Part shown: positions 56,309 through 64,000 of the stretch, in pieces
Numbering within the stretch: position 1 is the stretch's first letter
Layout: each line of letters opens with the position of its first letter
Source of the DNA: Humulus lupulus
Taxonomy: Eukaryota; Streptophyta; Magnoliopsida; Rosales; Cannabaceae
NCBI RefSeq assembly: GCF_963169125.1
Contig: NC_084794.1
Coordinates: forward strand, 108,910,358 to 108,974,357
Length of the DNA: 64,000 nucleotides
Direction of reading: 5' to 3'
Position numbers and translations under genes: made by a program
The notes under the pieces: generated by a model
The model's database searches: none
What the model was told of the DNA's origin: nothing
The model's input: only the letters and a program-made list of their open reading frames with translations

Positions 56309-58741
56309 CTACTCCCCCGGGGTTGGGAATTTCATAGCCAGGTGATACATAGAAGTTATCGCCTTCAACTCTCTCAGAGAGGGTCTCCCTAATATCGCAT
56401 TGAAGGCTGAGGTGCAATCTACCACGACAAAGTTAGCCATGATGGTGGTTTGCCTGGGTTGCTCCCCCATGGTGAGGGCTAATTCGATTGCCCCCAGGGG
56501 CTGCATCGAATCTCCTGTAAACCCATACAAAGACGTAGTGCAAGGCTTTAGGTGACAGAGGCTCAATCCCATCTTTTCCAGCGCTGGTTGTTACAAGATG
56601 TCCACAGAGCTCCCGTTATCTATCAAGACCCGATGTACCCTCATGTTAGCAAGTTGGGCCGTAAGCACTAGGGGGTCATTATGTGGGAAATGCACCCCCT
56701 GCGCATCCTCTTCAGTGAAAGTTATCGAGTCATTCTCGCCCTTGAAGCTCTTCGGGGGGCGTTGCTCCAAACTGAAAATGCAAGGTGGTGGACTTCGCCT
56801 GGCCTCCTTGGCGTACTTGTCTCACCCCTTCTTTGAATCGCCTCCAAATCCTGGTCCCCCAAATATAGTCCTGATCTCTCCCTGTATTTCTGGGGCCACT
56901 TCCCGCGCCCGCGGCGGGGACGCTCCTTCTTCTGGTCTCTGGCTCTCCTTGCGCACGTACCTGCCCAAATGTCCCCTGCGAATGAGCTCCTCGATTTCCA
57001 CCTTCAAATGGTTGCATTCCGCAGTGGTGTGGCCAACATCCTTGTGATACTGGCAATACCTGCTGGGGTCTCTTTTGGACCGGTCTTTTTTCATTTGTGG
57101 GGGCCTTTTGAAAGGGACCTAGCTTTCGTTCGCAATGAAAATGTGCTCCCTCGCATGGGTGAGGTCAGTGTAAAATGTGTAGGGGCCCTATAGGCACTCC
57201 TCAGAGCGTTGATGCTTCCGGGGTTGATCATCTCTTATTCCCCCATAAACCCCCTTCTTCTTTGCACCGCTCGGGTCTTCTCGGGCTGAAGGTTTTGGGG
57301 GCGATGCGCCTTTTCCAGCTTTGAGGTTCTCGTGACCATCTTCCACGTGAATGTACTTTTGTGCCCGCTCATAGAAATCATCCAAGTCTGTGACCTCTCT
57401 CTTGAGCATGTTATCCCATAACTTGCTCCCTAGGCGTACTCTAGGTGTGATGGCCATTTTCAGCTCTCGGCGGGTCAGGCTCCCTGCCTTAGCTACCTCC
57501 ATATTGAACCGGTGGATATAGCTCTTCAGACTCTCGTTTTCTCCTTGCTTCACATTGGCGAGGCTGGTGCCTAGCATCGTGTAATCTCGCAAGGCATGGT
57601 GCTGCTAGAGGAATTCATCAGCAAGTTGCTGCCAAGATCGGACGGACCCCGGTCTAAGCCTCTTGAACCATTTGTATGCAGGTCCTCTTAATGTGACAGC
57701 GAAGCAATGACATCTCGCCCCGTTGCCAATTCCCCTCAACTTCATCAGGTCGTTGAATGTATCTAGATGATATTTTGGATCCGTGCTTCCTTCGTAGGGG
57801 GTCATATTGGGTTCCTTAAAATTGGCAGGGAGTCGGATGGCCTGAATCTCCCTCACGAAGGGCGACTCATGGTTGAAATCTTCCTCAAAAGCCTGACCGC
57901 CTGAGGAAGTGATGATCTTGCTTCGCAGGCTCCTCATTTATGTGTCCAGGTCCTGCCTCCTCTTGCTTAGAGAGTCCCTCAAAGCGGACGAGTTAAGAGC
58001 GGCCTTTCCCTTTCCCTTTCGAGGCACCATAGGGGGCGTGGTCCCTTTACCCACCCTCTTTTTATTGAGCTCCTCCCGTAAATCCGAGGGAGCTCTTTTA
58101 GAGGTGACCTTGTCCTCGTTACGAGGGGCAGCGTTGGTCCTTAGTTCTGGTTTATGGGCCTGCTTTGGTGGTTCAGGATGTTCACGTTGCTTCGCTCGGG
58201 GGGTGTTACTGGTGGAGTGTCGGGTCCTCAAATCATCTACCGGTACAGTGGTCTCCACCCCCTCCTGACCTTTCTCTTTTCTCTTGGGCAAAGTCACGCT
58301 CGACTTACCCTGCAATAGGCCATTCAGCCCCTCTTGCATGTTCTCCAGGGTAGTCTCTAACCATTGGTTCTTACGGTGGAGCTCACGTATCTCCTCTTCA
58401 TAGAATCGATATTTCGAATTCGAGCTCATGGAATGGACCCAGGGATGCTTATCATGCCTACGGGTAGAGGGGCTCGGGTCCTACCGGCCTGAGTTCGGCA
58501 CCTGTGGTGGTGTAGGGAGAGGGAACTCATTAGCATTTCTCGGTGGTGCTCTTGGAGGACTCTCTCCAGGTGGAGCGGCCGGTGACGAGGCCTCTCTATC
58601 ACCTCCGTGAACCTCAGGGTCCCTTGGGGGCTCCATGTCTCTGGGTGGAGGAGGGTCTTTCATGGAGGCCTTCAGCTGGACTCCATTCAGGTGGACCTCT
58701 ACCTCTCGTGGCTCCCTGAGTCGCTTTGAACGTCTTGGCAT
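56309..58741 (-). pseudogene. Gag and aspartic protease of gypsy copy B (broken)
   Basis: Starts at the ATG of MPRRSKRLREPREVEVHL (58739-58741), 67 bases inside the LTR. Then come a Pro-rich part, a coiled coil (YEEEIRELHRKNQWLETTLE), the gag core (STDPKYHLDTFNDLMKLRG, VTLRGPAYKWFKRLR, NVKQGENESLKSYIHRFNME), the zinc motif CQYHKDVGHTTAEC and protease [12 protein letters not shown] followed by a TAA at about 56592. Stops also occur near 58480, 57940, 57600 and 57190. The downstream part (MGLSLCHLKPC, FNAILGRPSLRELKA) ends at about 56309. Clearly homologous to copy A gag-pro; no RT follows. Confidence 0.88.
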
Positions 58742-58788
58742 TTCTTCTTGCCGAAAGTAATGGTAGAACAGTAGCTTGGGACTTACGT

Positions 58789-58806
58789 TCCCACAGACGG
58801 CGCCAA
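58789..58806 (-). other. Primer-binding site of gypsy copy B
   Basis: The minus strand reads TGGCGCCGTCTGTGGGAA next to the 5' LTR, identical to copy A. Confidence 0.7.
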
Positions 58807-58808
58807 AC

Positions 58809-60223
58809 TGTTGACAGTAAGAACTCGTCAACTAAGTTAAGTTGGAAAAAATTGTAAAGTAAAGATTATCAATAAGAAAGCCTTAGAAAGTTAAGTAATA
58901 ACTCAAGAACACCAGCAGAACAACAATGGAGAAATCAGTATTTCATTCACTCTCAAGCACTTGCTACAGTAAATTTTCCAACCCCTTTCCATGAGGAATT
59001 GGGATTTATTATATAGTAGGCTCTAATGGCCCCTGATACAATGTGGTCCAGGGGACCAGATAGTACGCCAGTACACTGTCAAGAGAGTGGTTTCAGAGGT
59101 TGTGGTCTTGCTTCTAGTACAGGGGCAGGTGCCAGGAGGATGTCTCCACTACTTGTCCGTACCTATGTCAGAGGAGTGGTGGCAGACATAATGGCGCAGG
59201 TGGTGGTGGTATCGACTCTGACACCTGGCCATAGATATACAGGCCCTTAAAGGTCGTACCCAGTACTAGATTGTACAAGTACGTTCCATTTGAATCATAC
59301 TTGGGCCTTTACTTCCAACTGCTGGGGCCTCGATAGGCCCTCGTACTTGAGACTACATCGAGGCACAGGGAGTGAGACACTTCATGTATTGAAGGGTCAT
59401 GGTGCGTGGTAAGGCTCTTGGATCCTTAGCGCAAGATGGTAACGGGGGCTTGAGATGACGTAGCCTCGCCAAAGGCCTGGGTGTGCGAGGTGAGCTACAT
59501 CTCTCGTAAGCCCCCCCCCCCCCCCTTTAGAATATGGTTGTGGCGAGGGTGTCCTCCCAAGGGCACGCGCCTCATAAGGCATGGAACACTTGGGCACAGA
59601 ACCGAACGCGCTCGGGGCGCGAGAACATGGGCGTGAGGCCGTGGAGCGCAGGGGCGCGAGGCCGTGGAGCGCAGGGGTGTGAGGCCGTGGGCACAGGGGC
59701 GAGAGGCCGTGGGCGTAGGGGCGTGAGGCCGCAGAGCGCAGGGGCGCGAGGTCGTGGGCGCAGGGGCGTGAGGCCGCGGAGCGCAGGGGCGCGAGGCCGT
59801 GGAGCGTAGGGGCGCGAGGCCGTGGGCACAGGGGCGCGAGGCCGTGGAGCATACGCATGCGAGGCCCCCCTACGAGCCATGCACCTGGGCACGCGAGGCC
59901 CTCCTACGCGTCACACACCTAGGCATGCGAGGCCCTCCTACGCGTCACGGACCTGGGCACGCGAGGCGATCTCGCGGGGCACGGTCCTCAGCGTGTGAGG
60001 CCCCCCTACGAGCCATGCACCTGGGCACGCGAGGCCTTCCTACGCGTCACGGACCTGGGCACGCGAGGCCATCTCGCAGTGCACGGTCCTGGGCATGCGA
60101 GGCCCTTCCATCAAGACATGAGTCTTGGCACGCGAGGCCATCTCGGGGGGCACGGTCCTAGGCATGCGGGGCCTTAGCACGTGTCTTGGATCTTTTATGG
60201 GCATGGAATATTGAGCATCCACA
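58809..60223 (-). repeat. 5' LTR of gypsy copy B
   Basis: 1415 bases, TGTTGACAGTAAGAACTC to TTGAGCATCCACA. It matches the 3' LTR closely, apart from an expanded block at about 59620-59850 (GCGAGGCCGTGGAGCGCAGG units) that makes it 169 bases longer, and a C run at 59509-59524. A TATA-like box on minus lies at 59008-59015 (TATATAAT), shared with 49119-49126. Confidence 0.88.
59620..59850. repeat. Expanded GCGAGGCCGTGG minisatellite in 5' LTR of copy B
   Basis: About ten units of 20-25 bases built on GGGGCGCGAGGCCGTGGAGC, against about two in the 3' LTR (49740-49800). It creates long Arg/Gly/Ala frames on plus and Pro/Arg frames on minus that are not genes. Confidence 0.8.
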
Positions 60224-61766
60224 CCATATAGGACTACAATATTAATTGCCATTAACTCATTACCGTGGCATGTGATAAAACCATCTAAATCCTCAGTCTA
60301 CTAATCGAGGTAGGTTAGATCACAAAATAGTATATGATAACCCATCTAGGTCCTCAGTCTACTAATCGAGGTAGGGTAAATCATAACTCTAAACCACGAT
60401 AATGATAAAAATCTTGGGGTTTGCTATCTAAGCAACTATAAGCCCCAAGCGACTAAAAACATATTCATACATATATACATAGCACATATCATAGCATATA
60501 AACATATCATAACACATCATATAAACACATATAATCTAACTTTTTTTCCTTACCAAAAACCGAGATATTGGAGACAAGAACGAGATTGGAACACTCCTAA
60601 AACCAACAGTAAAAATCATGAGTTTCTAAAGAAAAGGAGAAGAAAAAGAGAACTAAACCATCAAAGTAGAAACTTACCGAAGAACCTTAAGTTTCAAGAA
60701 CTTAAACACCTAACCAAGAAGCCATAAAATCAAGTTAGGATCTGAAAGAAAAATGGAAGAAAATAAGAGAACTATGATGGACTAAATCTGAGGATAAGAA
60801 TACCTTGAATGGATTATGACTTTGATCTACACCTCAATACCAAAATAACACTCCATCTTACTTCCCAAATATTTAGAAAAGCTTAGATTGAAAAAGCTTT
60901 TATCCCAAAACCCAAGTGTTTTATCTCTAGAGTAATCTTAGCAGCTTGGAGGCTTTGAAGAATGCTTGAATGATGAGTGAAATGGATGAGTACTAGGTCC
61001 TATTTATAGAGTTCAAGGAGTGAAACTAACCCCTTTTAAAATGAATATAAATTGAAAAGATTTGAAGTTTCGTTTCAACAGATGCCCAAAACTCGGTCAA
61101 AAACATTCAAGAGCCAGTCCAAGTAGTTGAGGGCTATTTCTAGCTCGGATTCCACAAAGTTTCAAAAATCAACCCAAGGGTCGATATATTGCCATACCCT
61201 AGGCAATATATCGCCTAAGCCTATGCCCTGAGCCTTCGTGGTTTCGTTCGTGCGAAGTTGACGTGTTTTCCGTATCTCCCGTAGGCGACATATCGGCCCC
61301 TATATTTGCGATATATCGGCATACGCTGATATTTTAAACACGTTTTTTTGCATATTTTCAGCATATTTTGAATTTTTTTAAACAACTTTGACTAAGTAAA
61401 ATGTGATCCTAATAGCTGTTGGAAGGTTCTAGAGCTTCTAGATTTATCCTTTATTAAATTATTCAACCAAAAATGCTTAAATCCTTAATAAACATGCTTT
61501 TGACAAGTGTCATGCTCTTAATAATTCTATCTAAACCTTAGGTTATAATAAATAATATTTCTAGGACCAGCTACATTAATCAAATCTTATGTTATAATTA
61601 ATATTTCTAAACTATAGGTTAAACTTATAAAATACATAACTATTTCTATGAGTTTCCAACTAAATCCTGGCTTAGACCAATAACCACAAAAACTAAAATA
61701 CTACAAGCTATTACTATACTACTACTACTGCTACAACCTAGCTAAGTAAAATTTTGAGACACTACA

Positions 61767-62960
61767 AGAATACCATGCTCCAGCATGAAATCTTTGAATT
61801 CTTAATCCAAATATTCACTGCCTCGATTTGATCGAAGTATTTTAAGAGTCTTACCTAATTTCTTCTCAACATCAGCTTTGAATTCTTGAAACTTACCAAA
61901 GGTTTTAGATTTCCTAAGCATTAGATAAGTATGATCATATCTTGAGTAATCATCAATAAAAGTGATGAAGTACTCATACCCACCACTTGCTTGTACATTT
62001 ATTGGACCATATACATCGCTGTGTACAAGCTCAAAAGGTTCTTTAGCTCTATTGCCTTTCGCTGAGAAATGACGTTTTGTCATTTTTCCTTATAGACAAG
62101 ATTCATAAACCGAAAGAGTTCCAACTCTTAGTTCTCTCAAAGGTCCATCTTTTGTTAAACAATTTATCATGTCTAGTATTATATGACCAAGTCTAGGATG
62201 TCAAGGAAATGTGTTATCCTCATTTGAATCTTTTTGTCATTTGTTTCCTTGCGGTTTTGCTACTTTAAATAATTATGAGTTATTTAGCGTTCGTTCTATA
62301 AATGGAAGTGTTAACGTCTGAATATTCATTTGCATGTCTTAAGAAAATTTAAGAATAATCAAATTATAAATGAAATATTCTAAAGTCAATACATGCAATA
62401 AAATTCAAAATACTAAAAGAAACAAACTAAAACATTGTTCAAACAACAATACAGTTTTCTTTTAATGAAACTAAAGAACTTTAAAATAAGAGGATTTTCT
62501 TCAACATTTTCTTGAACTAGATGCTTTCTCTCTCTCTTCTTTCTGGTCCTTTTCTCTCCATATACAAGTTCCTTTTGATTGCTCAAGAGTCTGTAAAGAA
62601 GAACAAAAATATGATTAGTGGTTTATAAATCCACTATTAAGCTTAAGGTGAAGGCATATAATATTTACCTTTTTCGCGAATGAAGTCTTGTCTGTATATC
62701 CTCTAGACAGCATCCCACATATCACAAGCGTATTTAATATCTTCAAACTTTTTCCTTAGCTTTTCTTCCATGGTGGAAAGAATATAAAATCTTTCCATTT
62801 GATTTGATCTCATCCAATCAACATATTTCTCATGTTCCACTTTCCTTGCATCCCATGATGGCATCGGAGGAGGTCGTCTTTCATTAAAAATATGTTTTTA
62901 GATTTTTGGCTAGAAAAAGGAATAAAGTTGAATTTATCCATCATCCGTCATCCTCTTTAG
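61767..62960 (-). pseudogene. Second Copia element: integrase and gag fragments
   Basis: Minus-strand integrase at 62083-61770: KMTKRHFSAKGNRAKEPFEL, FITFIDDYSRYDHTYLM, ILRSNRGSEYLD, a stop, then EFKDFMLEHGIL just before the single LTR. A pre-integrase remnant (RLGHIILD, KDGPLREL) spans about 62100-62220. At about 62900-62680 a gag N-part reads RRPPPMPSWDARKVEHEKYV and STMEEKLRKKFEDIKYACDM. Protease is not recognisable between them. RT and RNase H are absent, lost with the deletion that joins 48756 to 48757. Confidence 0.7.
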
Positions 62961-63730
62961 TAAGTTTAACTTTGCTTATATGATCATAAATTATTTGATG
63001 CATGACCGGGCACATAATGGGAAAGTAATTGGGTGGCAAAATTTTATGATAGAAAATAAAAATACAATACTATTACTATTTGAAAAAATATAAATAATTT
63101 GGAAATTAAATACGATGCATGAATGTAATAAATTAAAACACATAAACTAACATTTACTATTCCACGATAAAACTACTCAACAAATTAAGTGTCGCCTTAG
63201 GGTCGATCAAGTTAAATTCAGATAGTTTATAAGACAATCTTATCTTTATTATTTAAAACTTAAAATAACTCTTTATTTTATCTTTTAAAAATAAAGTATC
63301 GCTGGTTTGGATGCAATTATCCACTGCAAAAGCTTAATTGCATCTTTGTAAGTGTAACCCATTGTTTCAGAATTCATGACTTAACATAGAGAGTGTCGCC
63401 TTAGGGTCGGTCAAGCCTAAAATAGATCAATCCTGCCTATATTTGTAAGAATTCAACCTTGATATTAATATGTCTAGAAACCATCCTTAGGTGGACAGAA
63501 ACAAAGCCGCCTAGAGGCCCTATCCATATCTCACAGTGTTTGTACTAATAATGGAGACAATAGGTCACATTGAGATGTTCACCTTCTCCCACTTACTATT
63601 TTAGAAATAATATGTTTTATTAAACTAATAAAATAATTAAAAATTAATCACTAGTTTATTAATAACCCTATGAATGTAATTAATTACAAAATGCATTTAA
63701 TTATAAAAGAGCTTGTTTCTACAATTAATG
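62961..63730 (-). other. Probable leader of the second Copia element
   Basis: AT-rich and without coding frames. It contains TGTCGCCTTAGGGTCG twice (63190 and 63389) and a CCGCCTAGAGGCCC segment near 63512 that resembles the first Copia leader near 8836. No LTR or primer site is visible. Confidence 0.4.
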
Positions 63731-64000
63731 TGTAGCGTCCAGAATTTGTTAATGAGGCTTAGGGTCTTGATTAGCGTGCTTGGAGGGAAATAACTATTAT
63801 ATTATGTTAATACGTGTGAATTTGATGAGTATGTGATTATAAATGTATGTTTAGGTGAATTAAATATGCATTTGGGCCCCATTTGGTTGCTAGGGGCATA
63901 TTTGTAATTTTAGCCTGTTGATGGCATAAATGTAATATTTGTGTATATTGTGTCTGACACCACGTGCAAGTGGTGATATATTTGTGGTGCACGATCCGAG
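63731..64000 (+). repeat. Probable LTR start of a further gypsy-like element
   Basis: TGTAGCGTCCAGAATTTG follows an AT-rich flank and begins sequence of different character (GGGGCATATTTGTAATTTTAG, GTGGTGCACGATCCGAG) typical of plant gypsy LTRs. It runs off the window, so neither the end nor a duplication can be checked. Confidence 0.4.

Larger units (their letters stand above)
48921..60223 (-). mobile_element. Gypsy element with gag-pro and antisense ORF but no pol (copy B)
   Basis: Flanked by CCATA (48916-48920, 60224-60228). LTRs are 48921-50166 and 58809-60223. The layout is as in copy A: minus-strand gag-protease next to the 5' (right) LTR, then a plus-strand extra ORF, with no RT, RNase H or integrase. 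It additionally carries a single LTR (53587-55124) and a tandem-repeat field (about 55480-55870). LTR sequences differ from copy A outside the first and last bases, but gag and the extra ORF are clearly homologous, so this is a sister subfamily. Confidence 0.88.
48757..61766 (-). repeat. Second single LTR of the 12643-14555 family, truncated and interrupted
   Basis: The parts 48757-48920 and 60229-61766 align with 12950-14555 (shared AATGAGCCTAATGCCCAGCA, TACTAGGTCCTATTTATAGA, GCTAAGTAAA and the ACACTACA end). The first 300 or so bases are missing. A TATA box on minus lies at 61000-61008, and four GCGATATATCG-type palindromes lie at 61180-61320 in the same order as in the first copy. It is split by gypsy copy B (48921-60223). 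The right end abuts Copia integrase sequence. Confidence 0.72.

Noticed and set aside
59620..59850. Regular GC-rich repeats resembling a CRISPR array
   Set aside because: Units are contiguous and imperfect without unique spacers, lie inside a plant LTR, and no cas gene exists.

Overview
This window is plant nuclear DNA, most likely eudicot. It consists almost entirely of nested transposable elements; I found no intact host gene. Evidence for a plant: Ty3/gypsy elements of the Tat/Ogre type, Copia elements with plant-type LTRs, a CACTA DNA transposon, and captured exons of plant sucrose-phosphate synthase, exportin-1 and TOM1-like genes. Boundaries below come from reading LTR ends (TG...CA), target-site duplications (TSDs) and resumption of interrupted sequence.

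Left nest (1-46347). A plus-strand Tat-type gypsy element (protease tail, RT, two RNase H domains, integrase, antisense extra ORF, 3' LTR) is split by a minus-strand Copia element (2727-40843, TSD AAGGC). The Copia 5' LTR is split by a pol-less Athila/Tat-like element (11431-39684, TSD GATAC). That element carries a single LTR in its own left LTR (12643-14555, TSD AAAAC) and a 21 kb CACTA transposon in its gag-like ORF (16091-37404, TSD ATA). The CACTA in turn holds a gypsy element (20288-30628, TSD GTAAC). This is five levels of nesting.

The CACTA transposon shows no transposase. It carries plus-strand exon fragments of at least four host gene types: a TOM1-like VHS/GAT gene (two paralogous fragments), a multi-span membrane protein, sucrose-phosphate synthase and exportin-1. 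This is a Pack-type gene-capturing element. A LINE 3' fragment interrupts one captured exon.

Right region (46348-64000). After an LTR-like remnant and an orphan piece of an antisense ORF come a truncated Copia LTR and a truncated single LTR (48757-61766). The single LTR is split by a second gag-pro gypsy element (48921-60223, TSD CCATA), which carries a related single LTR inside it (53587-55124, TSD GATAT). Beyond lie Copia integrase and gag fragments, and probably the start of another LTR at 63731.

Most interesting shared theme. The elements at 20288-30628 and 48921-60223 have the same unusual layout: gag plus protease on one strand, no polymerase, and in the place of pol a divergent multi-exon ORF on the opposite strand. 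That ORF carries a 'putative gypsy type transposon' (Pfam Transposase_28-like) domain and a coiled coil. The ORF has its own upstream TATA box and, in both copies, tRNA-like A/B boxes. The polymerase-bearing element at 1-46347 has the same antisense ORF behind pol. The two gag-pro elements look like a non-autonomous family that kept packaging genes and the antisense gene.
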